NCBI GenBank assembly: GCA_001513505.1
Contig: LFTM01000226.1
Coordinates: 604 to 7,974 of the forward strand
From: Clostridiales bacterium DTU092
GTDB taxonomy: Bacteria > Bacillota > Clostridia > Caldicoprobacterales > Caldicoprobacteraceae
Direction: 5' to 3'
DNA: 7,371 nucleotides
The position numbers and the translations under genes are program-made. Below the pieces are notes generated by a model that saw only the letters and a list, made by a program, of their open reading frames with translations, had not been told where the DNA came from and did no database searches. The stretch's first letter is position 1; every line of letters begins with the position of its first letter. Shown here one piece after another: positions 1 to 5,992 of the stretch.

Positions 1-179
1 CCGGAGGAACTAAACCTCTGGTAGTTAAAGAAGTTGAACCGGAGATTAAGGGTGTAATTGTTATTGCTGAAGGAGCAAGAGATATACGGATTAAGATGGA
101 TTTAATGAGAGCGGTTCAAACGGCCCTGGGCGTTTCTGCCCAGCAGGTTGAGGTTTTTGAAATGGAAACAAATTCATAA
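1..179 (+). CDS. spoIIIAG: Stage III sporulation protein AG, C-terminal fragment
   Basis: Only the last 58 codons are in the window; the reading frame enters at base 3 and ends at TAA 177-179. The fragment begins GGTKPLVVKEVEP and continues with GVIVIAEGA, DLMRAVQTALGV and a final QVEVFEME. This is the conserved end of SpoIIIAG, a mother-cell membrane protein whose extracellular ring-building domain oligomerises in the SpoIIIA-SpoIIQ channel between mother cell and forespore. The identification rests on this conserved tail and on spoIIIAH following 15 nt later. In characterised Bacillus the operon is read from a sigma-E promoter upstream of spoIIIAA, which would lie outside this window. Confidence 0.9.
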   Translation, partial: GGTKPLVVKEVEPEIKGVIVIAEGARDIRIKMDLMRAVQTALGVSAQQVEVFEMETNS

Positions 180-180
180 A

Positions 181-185
181 AGGAG
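181..185 (+). promoter_or_regulatory. Ribosome binding site that sets the spoIIIAH start
   Basis: AGGAG lies 9 nt before ATG 195 but only 3 nt before the in-frame TTG at 189. The spacing makes ATG 195 the likely start and the upstream TTG a spurious extension of two residues. Confidence 0.75.
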
Positions 186-194
186 TGATTGTCA

Positions 195-764
195 ATGCTG
201 GTTGTTAAAAAGAAAAGCTTAGTTATGGGGCTTCTGGTTGTGTTGCTGGTCATTACCGGATACTTAAATCTTGTATACAACCAGAGTGTACTGAGAAACG
301 GGGAAGCTGTTGAAACTTCTGAACAGGATAATAGTCTTTCAAATCAGGACATCGGCACTCAATCAAATTCGGATGATGAAAATGTAAGTGTTGCTGACGC
401 AACCCCTGTGAGTTCAGCTAATTTTTTCGTGAGTTATCGGGCTGAACGAGAAAACACACGCAAGGAAGAGATTGAGTATATACGAGAAATTCTGGATAAC
501 CCGGAATCAGATCCGGAGATAAAAAAGGAAGCACAGGCTCAGCTGCTTGAAATAACAAACAGCATGGAAAAAGAGCTCAGTATAGAAGCACTTATAAAAG
601 CAAAGGGTTTTAATGAAGCAGTTGTAATTCTCCATAAGGATTCGGTTAATGTTATTGTCGATAAACAGGAATTAAAGCCCGAAGAGGTTGCACAAATTTT
701 AGATATTGTAAAGCGAGAATCGGGGCAGTCTGCTGAAAACATAAAAATAATACCAAAAATATAG
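195..764 (+). CDS. spoIIIAH: Stage III sporulation protein AH
   Basis: A 189-residue protein with one N-terminal membrane segment (about residues 8-28), a low-complexity acidic Ser/Asn/Gln linker (about 37-75), then the family block FFVSYRAERE at 77-86 and a helical region rich in Glu and Lys (to about 130). The C-terminal alpha/beta domain (about 130-189, with AVVILHKDSVNVIVDK) matches the ring-building fold related to secretion-ring proteins such as YscJ/FliF. In the family, the mother-cell-anchored SpoIIIAH binds forespore SpoIIQ across the intermembrane space to form the feeding-tube channel. Start chosen at ATG 195 from the AGGAG spacing. It follows spoIIIAG directly and is the last spoIIIA gene. 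No clear terminator follows; a new promoter begins 10 nt after the stop. Confidence 0.93.
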   Translation: MLVVKKKSLVMGLLVVLLVITGYLNLVYNQSVLRNGEAVETSEQDNSLSNQDIGTQSNSDDENVSVADATPVSSANFFVSYRAERENTRKEEIEYIREILDNPESDPEIKKEAQAQLLEITNSMEKELSIEALIKAKGFNEAVVILHKDSVNVIVDKQELKPEEVAQILDIVKRESGQSAENIKIIPKI

Positions 765-773
765 TAAAGAAGT

Positions 774-802
774 TTGTAATGTATGGCTTATTTTGCTATA
801 AT
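774..802 (+). promoter_or_regulatory. Sigma-A-like promoter with extended -10, upstream of the Asp23 gene
   Basis: TTGTAA (774-779, four of six matches to TTGACA) and a perfect TATAAT (797-802) are separated by 17 nt. TG at 794-795 one base before the -10 makes it an extended -10 element. Transcription would start near 809, giving a leader of about 55 nt before TTG 865. This would make the asp23 unit independent of the sporulation operon to its left. Predicted from sequence alone. Confidence 0.75.
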
Positions 803-850
803 AACAGTATAAAAAGACGGTGTAACAGGGATTTCCGTTTGATAACATAA

Positions 851-859
851 GGGAGGTGA
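851..859 (+). promoter_or_regulatory. Ribosome binding site of the Asp23 gene
   Basis: GGGAGGTGA is a near-perfect Shine-Dalgarno sequence ending 5 nt before TTG 865. The in-frame GTG at 856 falls inside this element and so cannot be the real start. TTG 865 is therefore preferred. Confidence 0.75.
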
Positions 860-864
860 ACAGT

Positions 865-1260
865 TTGTCGGAAATTGTACAGGATACAACTAGGGGAGAT
901 TATGGGAAAGTTACTTTTGCAGATGAAGTTGTAGCGATTATAGCTGGTCTGGCTGCTACCGAAGTTAATGGCGTATCAGCAATGAGCGGAACAGTAGCAG
1001 GTGGTATTGTAGAGAAACTGGGCAGAAAAAACCTTACAAAGGGTGTTAAGGTAGAAGTTGGAGAAAAAGAAACAGCTATTGATTTATACATAATTGTTGA
1101 TTATGGAGTAAGAATACCTGAAGTTGCCTGGAATATACAGGAGAGCGTTAAAAAAGCAGTAGAGTCGATGACCGGTTTGGATGTCGTTGAAGTAAATGTT
1201 CATATTCAGGGAGTGAGCTTTGAAAAGGACATTAAGGGTGCTGAAACCGCAAACAAATAG
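865..1260 (+). CDS. Asp23/Gls24 family envelope stress response protein (YqhY-like)
   Basis: A 131-residue soluble protein, start TTG 865. It matches the Asp23 (DUF322) family over nearly its whole length: GKVTFADEVVAIIAGLAA (14-31), EVNGVSAMSG (33-42), KLGRKNLTKGVKVEVGEK (51-68), DLYIIVDYGVRIPEVA (73-88), IQESVKKAVESMTGL (91-105) and VNVHIQGVSF (110-119). There is no signal peptide or membrane segment. In Staphylococcus aureus, Asp23 is tethered to the membrane by AmaP and its loss triggers a cell-wall stress response; in B. subtilis, YqhY sits beside accBC and affects fatty-acid synthesis. Here accBC is absent and an AmaP-like gene follows, so envelope attachment through AmaP is the likelier role. 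It has its own predicted promoter and is followed by a stem-loop. The family assignment is firm, the molecular function is not. Confidence 0.93.
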   Translation: MSEIVQDTTRGDYGKVTFADEVVAIIAGLAATEVNGVSAMSGTVAGGIVEKLGRKNLTKGVKVEVGEKETAIDLYIIVDYGVRIPEVAWNIQESVKKAVESMTGLDVVEVNVHIQGVSFEKDIKGAETANK

Positions 1261-1270
1261 AATATGCATT

Positions 1271-1311
1271 AAACTAACCCTCTGACTATTATAACATCAG
1301 AGGGTTAATTT
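1271..1311 (+). terminator. Stem-loop between asp23 and amaP, possible partial terminator
   Basis: Arms TAACCCTCTGA (1275-1285) and TCAGAGGGTTA (1297-1307) pair perfectly over 11 bp around an 11-nt loop. After one C-A mismatch the stem continues with AAA (1271-1273) against TTT (1309-1311). The downstream U tract is short (ATTTAAA), so full termination is doubtful. It could be a leaky terminator, or an mRNA-stabilising or processing hairpin, that makes asp23 transcript more abundant than that of amaP and DUF2273. Confidence 0.6.
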
Positions 1312-1366
1312 AAAGCTCTGGTAAACTTACATTTTGCTTGTTATAAGCTAGTGAGGAGGAGCATTA

Positions 1367-1918
1367 ATGAGTATGAGATTGCTTGACAGGATCCTGCTAA
1401 CACTTTATACACTTGCTATAATAATTGTTTCCCTGTTTCTTATTATTGTGGCAGCGGGTATTATACCATTAACACATATTAAGAATTATATAAACAGCAT
1501 TGAGTATGGATGGGAATTTGCCGGTATACTGCTGGTTGTTTCTCTCATTTTTTTGCTGATTAGTATTAAGCTTTTATTTTCCCGTAATAAACCTAAGGCG
1601 GTAACCGGAACACTGCTAAAAAACACCGAAATGGGAATGATAAAAATCTCAGTTAACACTCTTGATGCTTTGGTACAAAAGTCGGTAAGAGGTTTTCAGG
1701 AGATAAAAGATGTAAAGAGTTACGTTATACCCGAAGATGATGGAATCCGGGTACGGCTTAATATACAGCTTATGCCGGATGTGAATATTCCCGGGATAAG
1801 CACGGCGGTTCAGAATAAAGTAAAAGAATATGTGGAATCAACCGCGGGTATTTTGGTAAAGGAAGTATACATTTTTATAGACAACCTTGCTGCTATGCAA
1901 CGTTCAAGAGTGGAATAA
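1367..1918 (+). CDS. amaP: Alkaline shock response membrane anchor protein AmaP-like
   Basis: A 183-residue protein with two N-terminal membrane segments (about 10-33 and 50-70) joined by a short loop. A basic stretch (RNKPK, 73-77) follows, then a C-terminal domain (about 88-175) that resembles Asp23: a Gly-Met-Ile-Lys start, the helix around TLDALVQKSVRG, strands RVRLNIQLMPD, and a helix plus strand around VQNKVKEYVE and VKEVYIFIDNL. This is the AmaP architecture: the anchor that recruits soluble Asp23 to the membrane through interaction of related domains. ATG 1367 is preceded by GAGGAGG with 7 nt spacing. It lies between asp23 and a DUF2273 gene, the usual neighbours. The symbol is given by architecture and context; sequence similarity in this family is low, so orthology to S. 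aureus AmaP is inferred. Confidence 0.82.
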   Translation: MSMRLLDRILLTLYTLAIIIVSLFLIIVAAGIIPLTHIKNYINSIEYGWEFAGILLVVSLIFLLISIKLLFSRNKPKAVTGTLLKNTEMGMIKISVNTLDALVQKSVRGFQEIKDVKSYVIPEDDGIRVRLNIQLMPDVNIPGISTAVQNKVKEYVESTAGILVKEVYIFIDNLAAMQRSRVE

Positions 1919-1924
1919 GGAGGG
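1917..1924 (+). promoter_or_regulatory. Ribosome binding site overlapping the amaP stop codon
   Basis: AAGGAGGG overlaps the amaP TAA (1916-1918) and ends 9 nt before GTG 1934. This supports GTG as the start of the DUF2273 gene and suggests it is co-translated with amaP. Confidence 0.7.
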
Positions 1925-1933
1925 ATACTCCCT

Positions 1934-2158
1934 GTGGAACGGGATGGTCTGATTGCCTTTATTAAAAGTCATAAAGGAAAGATTATAGGAATAAGCATAG
2001 GCTTATTTTTTGGAATATTAGTGTTGACAGTAGGATTCTGGCGTTCACTTTTCTTAGCCTTGTGTGTAGCTGTAGGGTTTGGAGTAGGCAGTCTGTATGA
2101 CAAGGATAGCAAGTTTCGAGTTTTTTTGGAAAGAATACTACCTACAGGCATAAAATAA
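1934..2158 (+). CDS. DUF2273 small integral membrane protein
   Basis: A 74-residue protein starting at GTG 1934. A basic N-terminal stretch ending HKGK (13-16) precedes two hydrophobic helices (about 16-35 and 37-54) separated by GFWRS, which is typical of DUF2273 proteins. A charged tail, YDKDSKFRVFLERILP (55-70), probably faces the cytoplasm. These tiny proteins are usually encoded beside Asp23 and AmaP genes in Firmicutes and are thought to belong to the same envelope-associated assembly; their biochemical role is unknown. It is 15 nt downstream of amaP, so the two form one transcript. It is complete. Confidence 0.85.
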   Translation: MERDGLIAFIKSHKGKIIGISIGLFFGILVLTVGFWRSLFLALCVAVGFGVGSLYDKDSKFRVFLERILPTGIK

Positions 2159-2216
2159 ATCGCTCCCTATTATAACCAGGATCTTGATTCGGTATTTTGT
2201 TCATTCATAGCAATAT

Positions 2217-2223
2217 AAGGAGG
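2217..2223 (+). promoter_or_regulatory. Ribosome binding site of nusB
   Basis: AAGGAGG sits 6 nt before ATG 2230. The in-frame TTG at 2197 has no comparable site, so ATG 2230 is taken as the nusB start. Confidence 0.75.
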
Positions 2224-2229
2224 AAAAGC

Positions 2230-2655
2230 ATGGCCAGAAGAGATGCCAGGGAAGTTGCCATGAAACTTTTTTATCAAAAGGAATTGGCAGGCGAGGCAGA
2301 TATAGACTCGGTTCTATCCTTAGAAACCGGGTATTCTCTTAACGAACGTGATACCATGTATATTGAGGACTTATTGAAAAAATTTGAGGATAATATAGAT
2401 GAAATTGATAATAACATAAAACGTTTTGCCAAGGACTGGAGTTTCCATAGGATTGCAAGGGTGGATCTTGCGATATTACGATTGGCAATATGTGAGATTC
2501 TGTATTGCGACGATATACCTGTCTGTGTTTCTATAAACGAAGGGATTGAATTGGCTAAAAAATACAGTGGAGAGAAAGCAGGAAAGTTTATAAACGGGAT
2601 TCTGGGCAGCCTGGTTCGTTCTCTCAATCTCGTTTCGGAGGAAAAATCCAGATGA
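2230..2655 (+). CDS. nusB: Transcription antitermination factor NusB
   Basis: A 141-residue all-helical protein of the usual NusB length. The N-terminal RNA-binding segment is MARRDAREVAMKLFYQKE; Arg- and Ala-rich helix 1 ends in the conserved (L/F)YQ. The second half carries RIARVDLAILRLAICEI (74-90) and then IPVCVSINEGIELAKKYSGE with KAGKFINGILG (96-126), the strongest family signature. NusB with NusE (ribosomal protein S10) binds boxA RNA and helps RNA polymerase read through rRNA operons. ATG 2230 is favoured over the upstream TTG 2197. The stop TGA overlaps the next ATG by 4 bp (ATGA), implying coupled translation. A 71-bp gap separates it from the DUF2273 gene; no strong promoter or terminator is visible there. 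Confidence 0.95.
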   Translation: MARRDAREVAMKLFYQKELAGEADIDSVLSLETGYSLNERDTMYIEDLLKKFEDNIDEIDNNIKRFAKDWSFHRIARVDLAILRLAICEILYCDDIPVCVSINEGIELAKKYSGEKAGKFINGILGSLVRSLNLVSEEKSR

Positions 2656-3617
2656 AATATATCCTTGGCTTTGATACCAGCTGTTATACCACTTCCATTG
2701 CACTGGTCGATTTAAATGGGAATATTGTATTAAACAGTCAAATTCCTTTAGAGGTTGAGGAGGGCAAGAGGGGTCTTCAGCAGTCCAAAGCGCTGTTCCA
2801 GCATCTTCACCGGCTTCCTCTTATTACACAGCAAATATGTAAGGTTGTACAGCCAAAAAGCGATATTGCTGCTGTTTGTGCTACCAGCCGCCCGAGACCG
2901 GTTAAAGGATCATATATGCCGGTGTTTATGGTATCTCATATGGCTGGACAAGCTTTTGCCAATATATTGGAAGTCCCGTACTATGAGGTCAGCCATCAGG
3001 AGAGTCATATCCAGGCTGGCATAGCTTCTGCCGGAGGTCCTGACAGCCTTGGTTTCATGGCAATTCACATTTCAGGTGGTACAACCGAGCTGTTAAAGGT
3101 CATGGATAATGGTGCGTCATATGAAATAGACATTATCGGTGCTACACAGGATCTGCATGCCGGCCAGTTTGTTGACCGGGTAGGTGTGTCTATGGGGCTT
3201 CGATTTCCCGCAGGGAGCCAGCTTGAAGAACTGGCTTTAAAAGGAGAGGCAAATGTGGTTACCATTCCATCTTCTGTAAAGGATCTGACTGTTAGCTTCT
3301 CCGGAGCCGAAACATGTGCCCAAAGATTAATGAAACAGGGGATAAGGAAAGAAGATATAGCGACAGCTGTTTACAATTGCATCATTAAAACCCTGGAAAA
3401 ATGGATTTTAAATGCTATTAAAGTGTATCAGCTTAAGGATATACTTTTAGTTGGAGGAGTAGCTTCCAGCAGAATACTCAGGCATGAATTAATAAAAAGA
3501 CTCAGCCAGAGGGACAGTGATATTAAATTGTATTTCGCTGATCCGGTATTGTCCAGAGATAATGCGGTGGGGACTGCGCTGCTGGGCTTGAAGATATACA
3601 AACATGACGCAGTGTAA
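2652..3617 (+). CDS. TsaD/Kae1-like paralog (peptidase M22 family)
   Basis: A 321-residue protein with the ASKHA fold of Kae1/TsaD. Visible landmarks are: FDTSCYTTS (7-15) in place of the canonical ETSCDET; HQESH (115-119), the HxxxH metal ligands; ISGGTTEL (140-147) in place of ISGGHT; GATQDLHAGQFVDRVG (163-178), where true TsaD has DDAxGEAxDK; SFSGAET (215-221) in place of FSGLKT; GGVASSRILR (268-277); and SRDNAVG (301-307), the late metal-binding Asp (canonical TDNGAM). The metal site therefore looks intact, while the N-terminal Asp-Glu and the GEAxD motif are gone. True TsaD makes the t6A modification of ANN-decoding tRNAs with TsaB and TsaE; this protein is probably a paralog with a different or lost activity, and a genuine tsaD should exist elsewhere. 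GGAGG lies 10 nt upstream and the start overlaps the nusB stop by 4 bp. The old name O-sialoglycoprotein endopeptidase should not be taken literally. Confidence 0.85.
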   Translation: MKYILGFDTSCYTTSIALVDLNGNIVLNSQIPLEVEEGKRGLQQSKALFQHLHRLPLITQQICKVVQPKSDIAAVCATSRPRPVKGSYMPVFMVSHMAGQAFANILEVPYYEVSHQESHIQAGIASAGGPDSLGFMAIHISGGTTELLKVMDNGASYEIDIIGATQDLHAGQFVDRVGVSMGLRFPAGSQLEELALKGEANVVTIPSSVKDLTVSFSGAETCAQRLMKQGIRKEDIATAVYNCIIKTLEKWILNAIKVYQLKDILLVGGVASSRILRHELIKRLSQRDSDIKLYFADPVLSRDNAVGTALLGLKIYKHDAV

Positions 3618-3665
3618 AATATAGTATATGCATCTGAAATCCAAATTAAGGAAGAGGGGGATTAG

Positions 3666-4514
3666 ATGGCAGCAAATATTATAGACGGAAAAGCCCTGTC
3701 AAATCGTTTGAGGGAAAGTATCAAACAGAGGGTCGGGGAATTAAAAGACAGAAGCGGTATAACACCTGGGCTTACCGTTATTCTGGTAGGTAATGATCCT
3801 GCTTCGGCAGTATATGTCAGAAATAAAGAAAGGGCTTGCAGGCAGGTAGGTATAAACTCAAACATAATAAAATTGGAGGAAAATATATCTCAGGATGAAT
3901 TACTCTGGCACATAGACAGTTTAAATAAAGACAAGAACGTGCATGGGATATTGGTACAGCTTCCGCTACCACCCCAAATCGATCCCGTGATGGTCATAAA
4001 TGCAATTGATCCGGAAAAGGACGTTGACGGATTTCATCCTGTGAATGTAGGCAGGATGGTAACAGGGCAGGACTGCCTGGAACCCTGTACACCCAAGGGT
4101 ATTATTCGCCTGATCCAGGAAACGGGAAAACCGATACGTGGAAAAAATGCCGTAGTAATCGGAAGAAGCAATATTGTTGGGAAACCTGTATCATTAATGC
4201 TGCTTCAGAACGATGCTACGGTTACGATATGTCATTCAAAGACTTCTGGCTTGGAAGAAATATGTAAAAGGGCAGACATACTGGTTGTTGCCATAGGAAG
4301 GCCGAATTTCATAGACAGCAGATATGTTAAGGACGGCGCCACGGTTATTGATGTTGGGACAAACAGAGTCGGAGATAAGCTGGTTGGCGATGTAAATTTT
4401 GAAGAGGTGAAACAAATAGCAGGTTGGATTACACCCGTCCCGGGAGGGGTTGGGCCAATGACAATTACCATGCTTCTTGAGAATACCTTGCAGGCAGCAT
4501 TGAAAAATGAGTAG
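3666..4514 (+). CDS. folD: Bifunctional methylenetetrahydrofolate dehydrogenase/cyclohydrolase FolD
   Basis: A 282-residue protein of standard length that interconverts 5,10-methylene-, methenyl- and 10-formyl-tetrahydrofolate with NADP(H), supplying one-carbon units for purines and initiator fMet-tRNA. The active-site residues are in place: Y50 and K54 in SAVYVRNKERAC, Q98 in VQLPLP and D121 in DPEKDVDGFHP. PCTPKG (140-145) follows, then the Rossmann nucleotide-binding loop GRSNIVGKP (166-174), VIDVGTNR (227-234) and the C-terminal PVPGGVGPMTITMLLENT (257-274). A purine-rich ribosome site (3648-3660, ending GAGGGGG) precedes ATG 3666. A 48-bp gap separates it from the TsaD-like gene. Its stop overlaps the xseA start by 8 bp. 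Confidence 0.97.
   Translation: MAANIIDGKALSNRLRESIKQRVGELKDRSGITPGLTVILVGNDPASAVYVRNKERACRQVGINSNIIKLEENISQDELLWHIDSLNKDKNVHGILVQLPLPPQIDPVMVINAIDPEKDVDGFHPVNVGRMVTGQDCLEPCTPKGIIRLIQETGKPIRGKNAVVIGRSNIVGKPVSLMLLQNDATVTICHSKTSGLEEICKRADILVVAIGRPNFIDSRYVKDGATVIDVGTNRVGDKLVGDVNFEEVKQIAGWITPVPGGVGPMTITMLLENTLQAALKNE
4492..4497 (+). promoter_or_regulatory. Weak ribosome binding site before xseA
   Basis: AGGCAG ends 9 nt before ATG 4507. It is poor but better placed than anything before the alternative in-frame ATG 4516. Coupling to folD translation probably matters more than this site. Confidence 0.35.
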
Positions 4515-5739
4515 AATGGTTTTTTCTGTCCTTCAAATAAACGAATATGTTCGCGGCTTACTGAACCGTGACCCCATATTACAGGAAGTTTGGGTGCGCG
4601 GTGAGGTTTCCAACCTAAAGATACATACCTCGGGACACATATATTTTACTCTAAAGGATGAACATAGCAGAATTCGCTGTGTACTGTTCAGGCAATACAA
4701 AATGAATTTGCAGTTTTTACCAGCCGATGGATTAAAGGTTATTATCAAAGGGCAGGTTTCCCTTTACTGTAGAGATGGGCAGTATCAGATATATGTGACG
4801 GATATTGAAAAGGACGGTATAGGGGATCTGTATGCAGCCTTTGAAGCCATGAAAGAACGGTTAAATAAAGAGGGTCTCTTTGATCCTGCTCATAAGAAAC
4901 CCATACCCACATTTCCAAAAAAGATAGCAGTTATTACCTCACCTGTCGGGGCTGCGATACGGGATATTATAAATGTTGTTCACCGAAGATGTCCATATGT
5001 CGACATACTGGTGGTCCCGGTACTGGTGCAGGGTCCGGCTGCTCCCGGACAGATTGAAGAGGCTATCGATTATGTAAATACAAGGGACGATATTGACACA
5101 ATTATACTGGGCAGAGGCGGCGGATCCCTTGAGGAGCTGTGGGCATTTAACGAAGAGATTGTCGCAAGGGCTATCTGGCGTTCAAAAATACCGGTTATAT
5201 CTGCAGTTGGACATGAGACGGATTTTACCATTGCAGATTTTGTTGCCGACCTAAGAGCACCAACGCCTTCCGCTGCAGGTGAATTGGCCGTACCTTTGCT
5301 GGAGCATATTGAAAAGACTTTTTCATCATTAAATCGTCGGCTGGTTGAAAGCATCCGGAACATAATAAATAATAAAAAACAGAGAATTGAATACATAAGC
5401 AAAAGTTATGTTTTTAAGTACCCGGAAAGGATGATTCAGCAGCGCCAACAGCAGTTGGATCAGATCTATGAAAAGCTGAATACATCATGTGTCAGTTTAA
5501 TAGACAAAAAGAGACAGATGCTTTCAAAAATGGCTGTATCTTTGGATGTTTTAAGTCCTCTGGCAGTACTAGGCCGTGGCTATGCCTTTGTAACGCATAA
5601 AACAACTGAAAAGGTTGTTTCTTCAACAGAATTGATTAAAGAAGGGGATGACATAAGCGTCCATTTTAAGGATGGAAGCGCACATTGCAGGGTTTACAAA
5701 ATAAAAAAGGAGAATTGGTTGGATGAATCAACAAAATAA
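4507..5739 (+). CDS. xseA: Exodeoxyribonuclease VII large subunit
   Basis: A 410-residue protein, slightly shorter than the roughly 450-residue enterobacterial and bacillar forms. The N-terminal OB-fold (about 5-100) has the family block WVRGEVSN, HIYFTLKD and CVLF. The catalytic domain starts near KKIAVITSPVGAAIRDI (138-154), followed by GRGGGSLEELWAFNEE (202-217), SAVGHETDFTIADFVAD (232-248) and RAPTPSAAGE (250-259). A Gln/Lys/Arg-rich coiled-coil region (about 263-345) binds the small subunit. The tail carries DVLSPLAVLGRGYA (347-360). Exonuclease VII degrades single-stranded DNA from both ends without metal and works in repair and recombination. The start at ATG 4507 overlaps folD by 8 bp; ATG 4516, 1 nt after the folD stop, is possible and would remove three residues. 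Confidence 0.96.
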   Translation: MSRMVFSVLQINEYVRGLLNRDPILQEVWVRGEVSNLKIHTSGHIYFTLKDEHSRIRCVLFRQYKMNLQFLPADGLKVIIKGQVSLYCRDGQYQIYVTDIEKDGIGDLYAAFEAMKERLNKEGLFDPAHKKPIPTFPKKIAVITSPVGAAIRDIINVVHRRCPYVDILVVPVLVQGPAAPGQIEEAIDYVNTRDDIDTIILGRGGGSLEELWAFNEEIVARAIWRSKIPVISAVGHETDFTIADFVADLRAPTPSAAGELAVPLLEHIEKTFSSLNRRLVESIRNIINNKKQRIEYISKSYVFKYPERMIQQRQQQLDQIYEKLNTSCVSLIDKKRQMLSKMAVSLDVLSPLAVLGRGYAFVTHKTTEKVVSSTELIKEGDDISVHFKDGSAHCRVYKIKKENWLDESTK

Positions 5740-5992
5740 AGAAATACCTGTGTCTGAACTGACTTTTGAAGAATCTTTGAAGGAGCTGGAGAATATAGTT
5801 TCCCGGCTTGAATCGAACAATCTAACGTTGGATGAGGCGTTAGAATTATTTAAACGGGGTATTAGTCTTTCAGCCCACTGTAGTGCTATGCTGGACAAAG
5901 CTGAAGGATTGATAAAGATTTTAACACAAGACCGGGATAAATATGAAGAAATGCCTTTTGATCCGTTAGAAGGGGAGACGAATGGATTTTAG
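5723..5992 (+). CDS. xseB: Exodeoxyribonuclease VII small subunit
   Basis: An 89-residue helical protein. The conserved core TFEESLKELENIVSRLES (14-31), LTLDEALELFKRG (34-46) and AHCSAMLDKAEGLIKIL (51-67) is the XseB signature; several copies pack along the coiled coil of each XseA and regulate its activity. It is somewhat longer than the usual 75-80 residues because of an N-terminal extension of about a dozen residues and an acidic C-terminal tail (EEMPFDPLEGE). The start overlaps the end of xseA by 17 bp. AAAGGAG ends 10 nt before ATG 5723, inside the xseA coding sequence, so this subunit can be initiated on its own as well as by coupling. The stop overlaps ispA by 11 bp. Confidence 0.95.
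   Translation: MNQQNKEIPVSELTFEESLKELENIVSRLESNNLTLDEALELFKRGISLSAHCSAMLDKAEGLIKILTQDRDKYEEMPFDPLEGETNGF

Noticed and set aside
817..838. Short hairpin (ACGG/CCGT) in the asp23 leader
   Set aside because: Four strong pairs around a loop of about 14 nt are too weak to call a regulatory structure or riboswitch.
1339..1347. Extended -10-like TGTTATAAG upstream of amaP
   Set aside because: The matching -35 position (TGGTAA) is poor, and a start near 1354 would fall within the amaP ribosome site, leaving almost no leader.
2184..2213. Possible promoter before nusB (TTGATT with TAGCAA)
   Set aside because: The -10 matches only three of six positions; read-through from the asp23 unit explains nusB expression as well.
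2197..2229. Longer nusB starting at TTG 2197
   Set aside because: The extension has no ribosome site and is not NusB-like, while AAGGAGG is correctly spaced for ATG 2230.
2274..2627. A 117-codon minus-strand open frame opposite nusB
   Set aside because: It is a shadow of nusB, with no ribosome binding site of note and low-complexity Ser/Ile-rich translation; the other antisense frames in the window are rejected for the same reasons.
2755..3024. An 89-codon + strand open frame inside the TsaD-like gene
   Set aside because: It lies wholly within a well-supported gene in another frame and its translation is Arg/Ser-rich with no recognisable domain.
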